A DNA stretch of 64,000 nucleotides. Source: Flagellimonas olearia (GTDB lineage: Bacteria > Bacteroidota > Bacteroidia > Flavobacteriales > Flavobacteriaceae). Below, piece by piece: positions 47,327-57,154 of the stretch. A program made the translations under genes and the position numbers. The notes under the pieces were generated by a model. That model had not been told where the DNA came from. It saw nothing but the letters and a program-made list of their open reading frames with translations, and did not search any database. Position 1 is the stretch's first letter. The number at the start of each line of letters is the position of its first letter. Location of the stretch: the NCBI RefSeq assembly GCF_009184425.1, contig NZ_WELG01000001.1, positions 1,983,870 to 2,047,869 on the forward strand. Direction: 5' to 3'.

Positions 47327-50300
47327 ATGAACAAACCCCTACTAACAGCTCTTCTAAGTGTTCTAACATTCGCTTGCAATGATCAAAAAAAAGATGATTC
47401 TGCATCATCGACCAAGGACACTACAGAAGAAAATATTGCCATATTTCAAAAAGTCGACCCCAATACCAGTCACATTACATTTGCCAATAATATTACCCAC
47501 GATGTTGGCAGCCTAAGCAATCTTTTCGATTACGATTACTTCTACAATGGAGCCGGTGTTGGCGTGGAAGATTTAAATAATGACGGTCTTCTGGATGTGT
47601 TCTTTTCCGGAAACCAAGTCAATAATACCCTATACCTAAATCAAGGCAATCTAACGTTCAAAGATGTTTCGGAACCTGCCAATATCAATGCCGGAAAGGT
47701 ATGGTCCAATGGGGTAACCTTTGCAGACATAAACACCGATGGCTGGATGGACATTTATGTGTCCCAAGGTGGCCCAAACACCAGAGACAAACGCAAAAAC
47801 TTGCTGTTCATCAACCAACAAGACGGAACCTTCGAGGAAAAAGCGGAAGAATATGGCCTCGCGGACATGGGCATTAGCACCCAATCCGTATTTTTTGATT
47901 TGGATAAGGATGGTGACCTTGATTGTCTTGTCATGAACGAGAACGAGCTTTATGGCCTAGATCCAATTTCTTTTAACCAATATGTCAATTCAAATGAGGA
48001 GACCGCCTATTTCAATTCCTCCCATTTGTACCGAAACGATGGCGGAACTTTTTCCGATATCACCAAAGCCGCTGGACTAAACAAGCCCATCTTTGGATTG
48101 GGCCTTGCTGTTGCCGACATCAATGAGGATGGGTGGATGGACATCTATATGGCAAGTGACTATTACTTGCCCGATGCCCTTTACATCAACAATCATGACG
48201 GCACCTTTTCCGACCAAATAAAAGAGGCAACCGACCAGATTTCCTTTTACGGTATGGGAATAGATATTGCCGACCTCGACAATGATGACCTTCAAGATAT
48301 TTTTGTATTGGATATGGCGGCCAACGACCATGTCCGCTCCAAAACATTGATGGCATCCATGAACACCAAACGGTTTGATTATTTGGTCAATAAGGCAGGA
48401 TACCACTATCAATATATGTACAACTCCTTACAAAAGAACATGGGCCAAAACAAGTTCAGTAACATTTCGCAATTATCGGGAGTGGCCAACACGGATTGGA
48501 GTTGGTCCGTGCTCATGAACGATTTTGACCTTGACGGAAACAAAGAAATCCATGTTACCAACGGGTATCGTCGGTATGCGCTGGACAATGATCTACAAAT
48601 GAAGGTCTTTGAAGCGCGACAAAAATATGGGCAAAACGTGCCTTTGGAAGTTAAACGGCAACTCTATGAGTCCATGCCTTCCGAAAAACTGCCCAATATC
48701 ATGTACAAGAGAACCTCAGACCTTATTTATGATGACGTGGCCAAAGATTGGGGCTTGGCAGATTTTTCTTTCAGCAACGGGGCGACCTCTGGGGACTTGG
48801 ACAATGATGGTGACCTGGATATCATCATCAACAATATGGATCAAGAAGCCTTTGTGTATCAAAATCTCTCCGTGGAAAAGGAATTGGGCAATTTTTTAAA
48901 GGTAATTGCCAAAGGAGATACTTCCGAAGAATTTGCCAAGGTAAAAATCAGCGTGGGCAATCAGTCCCAAATGATTGAAATAAAAAGGGTACGGGGGTAT
49001 CGTTCGGCCCAAGAGAACAGTGCACTCTTTGGTCTGGACCAGAATCAAACCGTGGACACCGTTACCGTTTACTGGAAATCGGGCATGATGGAACAAAGAC
49101 TCAATGTACCGGCCAACACCACATTAACCTTTACCAAAGCAGACGCCGCAGAACGCATCCAACCCACGCATGAAAAAATGAAGTACTTTGCCCCAAGTCA
49201 AATCAGGGGACTGGATTTTGTACACCAAGAAAATGTATACGACGATTTTGAGGAAGAAATCCTCTTACCCTACAAACAATCCAATATAGGACCCTTTTTG
49301 GCCAAGGGCGATATCAACGGTGACGGTTTGGAAGATATCTTCGTAGGGGGCGCCTCTGGGCAATCTGGGCAGTTATATGTGCAATCCAACAACGGGTTTT
49401 CCAAGATCAACTCCCCCGCCCTTGTCAACGATGCCCAATTTGAGGATATGGAGTCGGTTTTCTTTGACTTTGATGGAGATGGGGACATGGACCTCTACGT
49501 AGTGAGCGGAGGCAACGAATTTGCCGAAAACTCTTCGTACCATACAGACCGTATCTACCTCAACAATGGTCAGGGTCAGTTTTCCCGAGCGCAAAGCGAT
49601 GTGCTCTCCCAGCTCCCTAAAAATGGTAAATCGGTGGCCATCATCGATTTTGACAAGGATGGGGACAATGATATTTTGGTGGGGAACCGTGTGGTACCCA
49701 AACAATACCCCAAACCCCAAACCTCCGTGCTTTACGAAAACATTGGTGGTAAACTAGTGGACGTCACTGAAAAAGTAGCTCCTGAATTTTTGGATTTTGG
49801 TATCGTCAACGATTTACAGACCACGGACATCAACAACGATGGCTGGCCAGATTTCATCGCCGTGGGCGAATGGACTGGAATCGGAGTATTCCTTAATCAG
49901 AAAGGAATCTTTAAAAATATAGGGAAAGAAAATGTCCCCCTAAGTGAAAAAGGATGGTGGTTCTCCGTGACCGAAACCGACGTAAACCATGATGGGCTCA
50001 AGGATTATATCCTTGGGAATGTAGGGCTGAACATCAAGTTCAAGGCATCGGAAGAAAAACCCTTTAAAGTATATGCCACGGATTTTGATGAAAATGGCAC
50101 CAATGACATTGTTCTGAGCAAAAAATACCATGGCACCTACGTCCCCGTTCGGGGAAGGGAATGTTCTTCGCAACAAATGCCCTTTATCAAGGAAAAATTT
50201 GAAACCTACTCTGAATTTGCCAATGCCAGCTTGGTAGACATTTACGGCGATAAACTAAAAACTTCCTATGAAAACAGTGTCACCGAACTTAGGTCCATGG

Positions 50301-50656
50301 TGCTGATCAATAAAGGTAATCTTGTTTTTGAAAAACATGCCCTTCCCGTGGCCGCACAAACGTTCCCCATCTTGGATGTCGTGGTGACGGATGTGAACCA
50401 TGACGGTTTTGAGGATATCATTGCCGCGGGTAACATCTATGAGACCGAGGTTGAAACCCCAAGATTGGATGCCCTCTCCGGGGTAATTCTCCTTTCAAAT
50501 GGAAAAGATGGGTACATCAGTGTGCCCTATCAAAACTCCGGGCTTTTCATGAACGGTAATGTAAAAAGTATTGAATGGATCACCACAAACCAGGGAACTT
50601 TCCTATTGAACACAACAAATAATGGTCCTATGGGCATTCACAAGATCTCTTCTTGA
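47327..50656 (+). CDS. VCBS/FG-GAP repeat lipoprotein with UnbV (ASPIC) domain
   Basis: 1109 residues, lipobox LTFAC. I count fourteen calcium-binding DxNxDGxxD-type repeats, such as DLNNDGLLDVFF, DINTDGWMDIYV, DLDKDGDLDCLV, DINGDGLEDIFV, DFDKDGDNDILV and DVNHDGFEDIIA. They are spread over two seven-bladed-propeller-like halves. Between them lies a UnbV/ASPIC segment (about 530-610: VKISVGNQSQMIEIKRVRGY, SAQENSALFGLDQNQTVDTV, TVYWKSGMMEQRL). Such lipoproteins commonly accompany SusC/SusD pairs in Flavobacteriia, probably as surface binding or scaffold proteins. Their ligand is unknown. Confidence 0.9.
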   Translation: MNKPLLTALLSVLTFACNDQKKDDSASSTKDTTEENIAIFQKVDPNTSHITFANNITHDVGSLSNLFDYDYFYNGAGVGVEDLNNDGLLDVFFSGNQVNNTLYLNQGNLTFKDVSEPANINAGKVWSNGVTFADINTDGWMDIYVSQGGPNTRDKRKNLLFINQQDGTFEEKAEEYGLADMGISTQSVFFDLDKDGDLDCLVMNENELYGLDPISFNQYVNSNEETAYFNSSHLYRNDGGTFSDITKAAGLNKPIFGLGLAVADINEDGWMDIYMASDYYLPDALYINNHDGTFSDQIKEATDQISFYGMGIDIADLDNDDLQDIFVLDMAANDHVRSKTLMASMNTKRFDYLVNKAGYHYQYMYNSLQKNMGQNKFSNISQLSGVANTDWSWSVLMNDFDLDGNKEIHVTNGYRRYALDNDLQMKVFEARQKYGQNVPLEVKRQLYESMPSEKLPNIMYKRTSDLIYDDVAKDWGLADFSFSNGATSGDLDNDGDLDIIINNMDQEAFVYQNLSVEKELGNFLKVIAKGDTSEEFAKVKISVGNQSQMIEIKRVRGYRSAQENSALFGLDQNQTVDTVTVYWKSGMMEQRLNVPANTTLTFTKADAAERIQPTHEKMKYFAPSQIRGLDFVHQENVYDDFEEEILLPYKQSNIGPFLAKGDINGDGLEDIFVGGASGQSGQLYVQSNNGFSKINSPALVNDAQFEDMESVFFDFDGDGDMDLYVVSGGNEFAENSSYHTDRIYLNNGQGQFSRAQSDVLSQLPKNGKSVAIIDFDKDGDNDILVGNRVVPKQYPKPQTSVLYENIGGKLVDVTEKVAPEFLDFGIVNDLQTTDINNDGWPDFIAVGEWTGIGVFLNQKGIFKNIGKENVPLSEKGWWFSVTETDVNHDGLKDYILGNVGLNIKFKASEEKPFKVYATDFDENGTNDIVLSKKYHGTYVPVRGRECSSQQMPFIKEKFETYSEFANASLVDIYGDKLKTSYENSVTELRSMVLINKGNLVFEKHALPVAAQTFPILDVVVTDVNHDGFEDIIAAGNIYETEVETPRLDALSGVILLSNGKDGYISVPYQNSGLFMNGNVKSIEWITTNQGTFLLNTTNNGPMGIHKISS

Positions 50657-50664
50657 TATATTTG
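50657..50664 (+). promoter_or_regulatory. Candidate -7 box for rlmB
   Basis: TATATTTG is an exact TAnnTTTG match 17 bases before the rlmB ATG, overlapping the end of the preceding gene. No -33 TTTG is present. The leader would be about 11 bases. Confidence 0.5.
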
Positions 50665-50681
50665 CACTTTGAGATACTAAC

Positions 50682-51413
50682 ATGAGTGACCAAATTTACG
50701 GCATAAGGGCAGTCCTGGAAGCTATAGGCGCAGAACAGCCCATAAATAAGATATTCATCCAAAAGGGGCTTAAAGGTGAACTTTTCAAGGAATTGGAGAC
50801 GACCATCCGAAAAAATGGCATCAGTACCTCCTATGTCCCCATTGAAAAGCTCAACCGCCTTACCCGGAACAATCACCAAGGAGTGGTCGCCCAGATTTCC
50901 CCTGTCAAGTTCCATGTATTTGAAACGCTGGTTGAAAACATCCTTGCCCAAGAAGAAAAGCCTTTTTTCCTGCTCTTGGACCAGGTCTCCGATGTGCGAA
51001 ATTTTGGGGCCATTATCCGGACCGCGGAATGCTGTGGGGTACACGGTATCATTGTACCCAAAAATGGAGCGGCACCCATTACGGACGACACGGTGAAAAC
51101 TTCGGCCGGAGCTGCTTTTACCGTGCCCATTGCCAAAGTAGACCATTTAAAGGATGCGTTGTTCTATCTGCAATCTTCCAATATACAGGTGGTAGCCGCT
51201 ACAGAGAAGACCGAGGACGAAATCTACGCTGTGGATTTTAACCAACCCACCGCAATCATTATGGGCTCCGAGGACAAGGGTATTTCCCCCTCCATCCTTA
51301 GCATGGTGGATCATAAAGCGAAACTGCCTCTTTTGGGGAGCATTGGTTCCTTAAATGTCTCTGTGGCCTGTGGGGTGTTTTTGTACGAAGTGGTGCGACA
51401 AAGAAAATCGTAA
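50682..51413 (+). CDS. rlmB: 23S rRNA (guanosine-2'-O-)-methyltransferase RlmB, TrmH/SPOUT family
   Basis: Methylates the 2'-hydroxyl of a guanosine in the 23S rRNA peptidyl transferase region (G2251 in E. coli). 243 residues. The N-terminal substrate-binding domain begins QIYGIRAVLEAI. The knotted SPOUT domain has motif 1 NFGAIIRTAECCGVHGII, motif 2 AIIMGSEDKGIS, and motif 3 PLLGSIGSLNVSVACGVFLY. A near-cognate such as TrmH or another TrmH-type methylase cannot be fully excluded, but length and the N-domain favour RlmB. Confidence 0.92.
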   Translation: MSDQIYGIRAVLEAIGAEQPINKIFIQKGLKGELFKELETTIRKNGISTSYVPIEKLNRLTRNNHQGVVAQISPVKFHVFETLVENILAQEEKPFFLLLDQVSDVRNFGAIIRTAECCGVHGIIVPKNGAAPITDDTVKTSAGAAFTVPIAKVDHLKDALFYLQSSNIQVVAATEKTEDEIYAVDFNQPTAIIMGSEDKGISPSILSMVDHKAKLPLLGSIGSLNVSVACGVFLYEVVRQRKS

Positions 51414-51415
51414 CC

Positions 51416-52138
51416 TTACGCTTCCCCGTCCTTTTTGTAGTGATACTTTATTTTGATTGGTTCATCGGGCTCCTCCTTCTGTTCGATGAAATTCCCATCT
51501 TCATCAAAATGCTGTAGGAACGGGTCGTTCTCTTCACGATAATCCTCCCTTTCCCAATCGTACTTTTTTTCAAGGGGAACCTTTACCCGTATGGTCAATG
51601 CCAACAATAGCCCCGTTAGAAATCCTGCCAAATGTCCTTCCCAAGAAATATTATCCTTGACAGGAAAAATATACCAAATCATACTCCCATAGATAAAAAC
51701 CACCACCAAGGAAAGCGCCACCAACCGAAAATGTTTCGCGAAAATTCCCTTGAAGAAAATAAAACTCGCCAAAACATAAATGACCCCACTTGCCCCAATA
51801 TGGTACGATGGCCTTGCGATAATCCATGTCAGCAGTCCTGAAACAAGGATTCCCAAAACCAACACCTTCAAGGCGGCCCTCTGGTAAAAATAAAAGAGAA
51901 ATGCCGTTAAGATGGCCAAGGGCAAGGTATTGTTATAAAGATGTTCCACCGACCCATGGATAAAGGGACTCAATACAACTCCCCTTAACCCTTCCAGTGT
52001 TCTAGGGTATATGCCATAGTCGTTAAAATTGACCCCGTATTGGATTTCAATCCAAAACACGATCCAAATGGAGAGCACTGCCACCAATGGAGCCAGCAGC
52101 ACCCCATCCGAAAACCTGAAATGTTCGTTCGTTTTCAT
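51416..52138 (-). CDS. Rhomboid family intramembrane serine protease
   Basis: 240 residues with about six membrane helices. The catalytic dyad is visible: Ser 117 in GASGVIYVLASF and His 169 in WEGHLAGFLTGLLLA. Another conserved region, HGSVEHLYNNTLPLAI (61-76), carries the His and Asn typical of the oxyanion side. A charged cytoplasmic tail follows the last helix (KKYDWEREDYREENDPFLQH). It is convergent with rlmB, with a 2-base gap. Substrates are unknown. Confidence 0.93.
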   Translation of the reverse strand: MKTNEHFRFSDGVLLAPLVAVLSIWIVFWIEIQYGVNFNDYGIYPRTLEGLRGVVLSPFIHGSVEHLYNNTLPLAILTAFLFYFYQRAALKVLVLGILVSGLLTWIIARPSYHIGASGVIYVLASFIFFKGIFAKHFRLVALSLVVVFIYGSMIWYIFPVKDNISWEGHLAGFLTGLLLALTIRVKVPLEKKYDWEREDYREENDPFLQHFDEDGNFIEQKEEPDEPIKIKYHYKKDGEA

Positions 52139-52236
52139 GCAAATGCTAAAATCAAATTTCCGACCATACCGTTGAAATTACACAAATTGTCATGTTTCCA
52201 AAAAAAGTACAGCCCCAAAGAAGCATCGCTTCCCTC

Positions 52237-52244
52237 TAAATTTG
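52237..52244 (+). promoter_or_regulatory. Candidate -7 box for rarA
   Basis: TAAATTTG matches TAnnTTTG exactly, 16 bases before the rarA ATG. The -33 element is not recognisable. Confidence 0.45.
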
Positions 52245-52260
52245 TTTTATTTTTACCGTT

Positions 52261-53538
52261 ATGAACGAACCCTTGGCAGAACGCATACGTCCAAAAACCT
52301 TGGAGGATTACATCAGTCAACAACATTTGATAGGTCCCCATGGCTCATTGACCAACCAAATCAAGAACGGTGTTATCCCCTCATTGATTTTTTGGGGTCC
52401 TCCGGGAACGGGAAAGACTACGCTTGCCAATATCATTGCCCATGAAAGTCAAAGACCGTTCTACACCCTGAGTGCGATAAGCAGTGGTGTAAAGGATGTG
52501 CGGGAAGTCATTGAAAAAGCCAAACAGAGCGGTGGATTGTTCACTTCCAAGAACCCCATTTTGTTTATTGATGAGATCCATCGTTTTAGCAAATCACAAC
52601 AGGACTCCTTGTTGGGTGCCGTTGAAAAAGGTTGGGTCACCCTGATTGGCGCCACAACAGAAAACCCAAGTTTTGAAGTAATCCCCGCCCTTTTGTCCCG
52701 GTGTCAGGTCTATGTATTGAATCCCTTTGGTAAAGAAGATTTGGAAGCCCTTTTGGAACGCGCCATGAAAACTGACGCCTCCTTAAAGAACAAAAAAATC
52801 CAACTGAAAGAGACCGAAGCCCTGTTGCGGCTTTCAGGAGGTGATGGCAGAAAACTTTTGAACATTTTTGAGTTGATCGTCAATTCGGAAATGGGAAAGG
52901 AAGTGACCATTACCAACGAATCTGTATTGAACAAGGTCCAAAAGAACACGGTTCTTTATGATAAAACCGGAGAACAGCATTACGATATCATTTCGGCATT
53001 CATAAAGTCTATCCGAGGGAGCGACCCCAATGCTGCAGTTTATTGGCTGGCCCGTATGATCGAGGGGGGCGAGGATGTAAAGTTCATTGCCCGAAGAATG
53101 GTCATTTTAGCTTCGGAAGACATTGGAAATGCCAACCCAACCGCCCTTGTTATGGCCAATACCACGTTTCAGGCCGTAAATACCATTGGGCATCCCGAAG
53201 CTCGAATCATCTTGAGCCAGTGCGCCACTTATCTGGCTAGTTCCCCAAAAAGCAATTCCAGCTATATGGCCATCAACCTTGCACAACAGAAAGTGCGGGA
53301 AACGGGCGACCTGTCAGTTCCCATGGCCATCCGAAACGCACCCACCAAACTTATGAAGGACTTAGGATACGGAAAGGGATACGATTATGCCCACAATCAC
53401 GAAAACAACTTTGTAGACCATGAGTTTCTACCCGATGAAATCAAGGGAACCCCTTTCTACCAACCCGGCAATAATCCAAGGGAAAATGCCATGCGGGAGT
53501 TTTTAAAAAAACGTTGGAAGGACAAATACGGGTTTTAA
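52261..53538 (+). CDS. rarA: Replication-associated recombination protein A (MgsA/RarA AAA+ ATPase)
   Basis: Clamp-loader-like ATPase acting at stalled replication forks. 425 residues. The AAA+ core has the Walker [14 protein letters not shown] near 44-56, Walker [16 protein letters not shown], sensor 1 [12 protein letters not shown], and an arginine-finger region [11 protein letters not shown]. The C-terminal tetramerisation region includes [20 protein letters not shown] and [19 protein letters not shown], and ends [10 protein letters not shown]. Its stop overlaps that of the convergent gene at 53535 by four bases. Confidence 0.96.
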   Translation: MNEPLAERIRPKTLEDYISQQHLIGPHGSLTNQIKNGVIPSLIFWGPPGTGKTTLANIIAHESQRPFYTLSAISSGVKDVREVIEKAKQSGGLFTSKNPILFIDEIHRFSKSQQDSLLGAVEKGWVTLIGATTENPSFEVIPALLSRCQVYVLNPFGKEDLEALLERAMKTDASLKNKKIQLKETEALLRLSGGDGRKLLNIFELIVNSEMGKEVTITNESVLNKVQKNTVLYDKTGEQHYDIISAFIKSIRGSDPNAAVYWLARMIEGGEDVKFIARRMVILASEDIGNANPTALVMANTTFQAVNTIGHPEARIILSQCATYLASSPKSNSSYMAINLAQQKVRETGDLSVPMAIRNAPTKLMKDLGYGKGYDYAHNHENNFVDHEFLPDEIKGTPFYQPGNNPRENAMREFLKKRWKDKYGF

Positions 53539-54383
53539 AACTTGATGTTGAGCTCCTTTAGCTTCTTTTCCCCATTTTCCGAGTACTCCAGAAACCATTT
53601 CCCGTCCTTTTGAAAGACTACGGCATTGCCGGCATAATCGGTTAAAAAGACATTCTCAATGGATGTTTCCTCAAGCTTCAAGACCACTTTAGGGGTACTG
53701 TCCACCAGTTGATACCCATTAGCTGTAGGTTGGGCATACAACACTTCGGAGGCGAGTGGTTCTGCCTTCACTTTTTCTTCTGCCTTTACCATATCCGAGG
53801 GTTTGGGCTCCAAGCTTTTATAGCTCTGGTTTTCAGGTGTAGCTTCTTGCTGAACCACTTTGGTTTGTACGGGTTCATCCAAATTTTGGACATCGTTTCT
53901 ATAACTTACCGTAATGGGCTTTTCCTGTACTTCTTCTTTTAGGCCATCTTTTTTGGGCACATACTTATAGTCCATTCCATCCAATGAAACAAAGGCTTTT
54001 TCCAACGCCTCCCTGTAAGCCGGCAGGTACTCCTTTATTCTACTTACACCTTGCATGGTCCTATAGACTTCTTTAGCTTGGCAATCTATCAACGCTACGC
54101 TTACTTTGGTTGAAAACATGGGGGATTCATCAACCAAACTGGCCGTTAATCCCAGACATCTATTGTTGGCCAAATCTTCAGGCAGTGCATCATCATATAC
54201 CGCAGTAAACCCCTTTTTGGTAAAAAGATGCTTTACAATGGTACTGGTCTGGTATTGATTTTGGGACTTAAATCCCTCAAATCTCTTCGGGACTATAATG
54301 TATTTATAGTCGTTCAATTGTCCGTTCACCAAATTGCTTGCCCCAAGGACAAACACCAATATGTACAATAGTTTAGATTTCAT
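53535..54383 (-). CDS. Secreted hypothetical protein, 282 aa
   Basis: The start is taken at the ATG at 54381-54383, where a signal peptide begins (MKSKLLYILVFVLGASNLVN). The open frame extends 27 codons further into the DUF5723 gene but reads as non-protein there. The N-terminal half (KYIIVPKRFEGFKSQNQYQT, FTKKGFTAVY, STKVSVALIDCQAKEVYRTM) looks like a small alpha/beta domain. A Lys/Glu/Pro-rich linker (about 175-215) leads to a C-terminal beta domain (GYQLVDSTPKVVLKLEETSI, GKWFLEYSENGEKKLKELNI). It is the third gene of a lipoprotein-barrel-secreted protein set. Function unknown. Confidence 0.78.
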   Translation of the reverse strand: MKSKLLYILVFVLGASNLVNGQLNDYKYIIVPKRFEGFKSQNQYQTSTIVKHLFTKKGFTAVYDDALPEDLANNRCLGLTASLVDESPMFSTKVSVALIDCQAKEVYRTMQGVSRIKEYLPAYREALEKAFVSLDGMDYKYVPKKDGLKEEVQEKPITVSYRNDVQNLDEPVQTKVVQQEATPENQSYKSLEPKPSDMVKAEEKVKAEPLASEVLYAQPTANGYQLVDSTPKVVLKLEETSIENVFLTDYAGNAVVFQKDGKWFLEYSENGEKKLKELNIKF

Positions 54384-54396
54384 ATAGTGTGTATGC

Positions 54397-55857
54397 TCAA
54401 TTATCGTTCCAAGATATGATATTAAATCCGAACTGTAAAGAAGCATAATGGCTATCAGCAACATTCCTATAGCTCAAAAGATTGTCGCCCAATACATAAA
54501 AGTTAACCGGCCCAGCTTGAAGGTTGAGCCCCAACCCTATATTGGTCCATGAATATTTGTCAACCGTATAGGTGGTCTTCAAAGACAAGGTTCTTCCCAA
54601 CCTTTTTTGATAAAAACCGGTCAGGGCAGGCTGAATACCCCTGGGCCTTTTCATTAAGAACAGCTGCCCTCCAACACTATTTCTGTAAATACCGGACATT
54701 CCACCTCCCCTTTCCATATTGACCCCACAACCACAGTTTTCGAGGGAGCGTCCATTTTCTTCTCCAAAATCATATCGGATGGATCCATAAACCTTTACCG
54801 GTCTCAAGGATATGTACCCCGAACTGTTTTCTTCATAAGGAAGGGATTCTTCTATATCGTCCACCAATTCCTGCCACAAATCATTGTTGACATCATTGAT
54901 ATCCTCAGGTAAGAATACCGTGATTCCTTCTGTACTGGCATTTCCGCGAAGGGTATAGTTCTGGATATCTTTTGAATTGTAGATAAACCCAACATCAAGG
55001 ATACTTGCGGTAATGGTGGTTTGGGGGTTTAAATTATAGCTGAAACCTGCATCGAACCCAAGGCCCAGATTACCCCCCAATAAGACCCTTTTGGTAAAAA
55101 GACTGGTCAAGTCTTTGGTAGTGGTGGACGTATCTTCGTCCAAAATATCATAAAAACCCTTGACCCCGGCGGTCTGTAGCTCCATATCGGCAACCATACT
55201 GCTCACATAAACATTGTTCTGTCCAGGGCTGGTCCTAAAAGAACCCGCGTTGTGTATGGATTGAAATTGAAAAACACTGGAATACAGTTTGGCCCGTGCC
55301 CCAACGGTAAGGTCGTTGCTTATTTTCCTATTGACCCCAAAATGAAAAACGTTCACCATTTCACCCCGTAGGCTAAGGTCCCCAAGGTCAAAACTCCTGC
55401 CAATATTGGCACCTCCATTACCTTCAAAAGCAAGTAAGGCCAAATCTTTGGGCCAATAGACAATGATGTCGGTCTCCCCGTACATTCCAAAGGAATAATA
55501 GTCATCAGGCCTGTTTCGACCCCTAAATCCAACATAAAATCCTTCTACCTGGCTGGTGGTACTAAAATCGTCTTTACGTGTCATTGCATCCAACACACGC
55601 TCCCGAACCTTTGTGGTGAAGTCAATTCCGTCATCTGCGAACAAATCGTTTACGGTAACGCCACTTGTTCCGGCCTGAAAAGAGAGGCCCGACAGTAGTG
55701 GTATTCCCACATGCCATTTTTCCGAAGTCTTTACCCCCGGGTTTAGCATAAGTGCCTGTGGAATCTCATTGAAATCGTACAGCAACTGTTTATTTTGCGC
55801 ACAAAGCGCATGCATTCCTAACCAAACAACAAAAATGAGCCTGATTCCTTTCCTCAT
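54397..55857 (-). CDS. DUF5723 family outer-membrane barrel protein
   Basis: 486 residues with a signal peptide ending ALCAQ. The body is rich in alternating-hydrophobic strands and glycines (GGNLGLGFDAGFSYNLNPQT, LKTTYTVDKYSWTNIGLGLN) and ends in the short aromatic strand ASLQFGFNIISWNDN. This pattern, with the ALMLNPGVKTSEKWHVGIPL segment, matches the DUF5723 family of Bacteroidota, predicted porin-like barrels of unknown cargo. Its start overlaps the stop of the lipoprotein gene upstream (ATGA). Confidence 0.85.
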   Translation of the reverse strand: MRKGIRLIFVVWLGMHALCAQNKQLLYDFNEIPQALMLNPGVKTSEKWHVGIPLLSGLSFQAGTSGVTVNDLFADDGIDFTTKVRERVLDAMTRKDDFSTTSQVEGFYVGFRGRNRPDDYYSFGMYGETDIIVYWPKDLALLAFEGNGGANIGRSFDLGDLSLRGEMVNVFHFGVNRKISNDLTVGARAKLYSSVFQFQSIHNAGSFRTSPGQNNVYVSSMVADMELQTAGVKGFYDILDEDTSTTTKDLTSLFTKRVLLGGNLGLGFDAGFSYNLNPQTTITASILDVGFIYNSKDIQNYTLRGNASTEGITVFLPEDINDVNNDLWQELVDDIEESLPYEENSSGYISLRPVKVYGSIRYDFGEENGRSLENCGCGVNMERGGGMSGIYRNSVGGQLFLMKRPRGIQPALTGFYQKRLGRTLSLKTTYTVDKYSWTNIGLGLNLQAGPVNFYVLGDNLLSYRNVADSHYASLQFGFNIISWNDN

Positions 55858-56408
55858 TTTAATCGGAATAAAAATTCAGCTCCAGAGCTTAGCTTTACTT
55901 TGGGGTCTGAAGTTGAAGAAACACTGGTACTGTCACTTAGATTCCCCCCTCTTATCCGTAGACTTGACGTTGTTGTCAAGATATCGATGCTCTTTCCTCC
56001 TGGCCCATAAAATACATCCCGGGTAAAAACTTCAGGCATGTTGGGTTCCACGGTAAAGGACTCAACGTCCAAAACATTACCGTCTTCATCCAAAAACTCT
56101 ATGGTAATTCCCAACCTTTTGCTGGTAGTGTTCTCAAGCTCATAATGGATGGTCCCTTCCAAAAGTCGTTCGGCAACAAACTCTTCATTGAAGGCGTCGA
56201 AATTTACCGTCTGTGCATAAAAAACCCCAACATCACCTGCAGCGTTAATGGTTGCCTCATCCGATTCCAGATAAAAAATACCCGAAGCCAAGGTAGGGGT
56301 TATGGAAAGGTCTTCGAACTGATCAAAATCCTGTTTCTCGGAACATGAATTGAGCAGGAATGAGAAAAAAATGAGTGCCACCAACAAACGGCAAAATAAT
56401 CCTTTCAT
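55854..56408 (-). CDS. Lipoprotein of unknown function, 184 aa
   Basis: The signal peptide ends in the lipobox FLLNSC. The mature part is a single beta-rich domain (GTIHYELENTTSKRLGITIE, FLDEDGNVLDVESFTVEPNM). It overlaps the DUF5723 barrel gene by four bases, so the two are coupled, and the lipoprotein may assemble with the barrel. No named family is recognised. Confidence 0.8.
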   Translation of the reverse strand: MKGLFCRLLVALIFFSFLLNSCSEKQDFDQFEDLSITPTLASGIFYLESDEATINAAGDVGVFYAQTVNFDAFNEEFVAERLLEGTIHYELENTTSKRLGITIEFLDEDGNVLDVESFTVEPNMPEVFTRDVFYGPGGKSIDILTTTSSLRIRGGNLSDSTSVSSTSDPKVKLSSGAEFLFRLK

Positions 56409-56464
56409 AGATTAAAATTCATTTTCAAGTGAAACCATGGGGCATGCCGTACCCTATGTTAACT

Positions 56465-57154
56465 CTATAAAATGCTTTTTATTTCAATGAGATTGTTAAT
56501 TGTTTTGCAGTGGTCGTGACCTGGTTCTTTGTTGGAATTAAAGTGAAGCGCCTGCATCTTAACTGTTTTGGCACCAATAATATCCGCTTCAAGGCTATCC
56601 CCGATCATTAAGGTGTGCTTGGCTTCTACTTTCGCCCTGTCCAATGCCAGCTTAAAAATGTAGGGATCCGGTTTTTTTACACCGGCCATCTCAGAGTTGA
56701 CCACATGACCAAAAAAATGATGGATGTTACTTCCCTTGAGCTTTTTTTCCTGCACTTCCTGAAAACCATTGGTGATGATATGCAGTCGGTACTTGGGTTC
56801 AAGATATTCCAATACCTGCCTAGCATTGGGCATTAGATGGGTAAATGAAGACAGATGTGCTATATATTCATGGGCCAGTTCATAGATAAGCTTATCCGGT
56901 ATTGTAGCCGCCATAGTATCGAACGTGCGCCTTAATCTCTGAAATCGGAGTTCTGACTCATCAATCCTATTCTCCCGATAGAGTTTCCAATATTCAAGGT
57001 TGATGGGAGCGTAAATCCTCAAAAAGTCATCCAATTCCACAGAAACCCCATTCTCTTTAAAAATCCTCTCGAAAGTAAGGGCAGAATTCCTTTCAAAGTC
57101 CCACAGCGTGTGGTCCAGATCGAAAAAAACATCGGTAATCCTGTGCTCAAACAT
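56465..57154 (-). CDS. yjjG: HAD-family non-canonical pyrimidine nucleotidase (YjjG type)
   Basis: Cytoplasmic phosphatase that hydrolyses nucleoside 5'-monophosphates, thought to clean modified pyrimidines from the pool. 229 residues. HAD motif I is DVFFDLDHTLWDF (nucleophile Asp 12, acid/base Asp 14), motif II ITNGF, motif III near GVKKPDPYIFKLAL, and motif IV MIGDSLEADIIGAKTV. Its start overlaps the end of the deacetylase-like gene by 8 bases. Confidence 0.9.
   Translation of the reverse strand: MFEHRITDVFFDLDHTLWDFERNSALTFERIFKENGVSVELDDFLRIYAPINLEYWKLYRENRIDESELRFQRLRRTFDTMAATIPDKLIYELAHEYIAHLSSFTHLMPNARQVLEYLEPKYRLHIITNGFQEVQEKKLKGSNIHHFFGHVVNSEMAGVKKPDPYIFKLALDRAKVEAKHTLMIGDSLEADIIGAKTVKMQALHFNSNKEPGHDHCKTINNLIEIKSIL

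Noticed and set aside
54384-54464. Upstream extension of the 53535 gene into the DUF5723 gene
   Set aside because: The extra 27 residues overlap the barrel gene and precede a normal signal peptide that starts at 54383.
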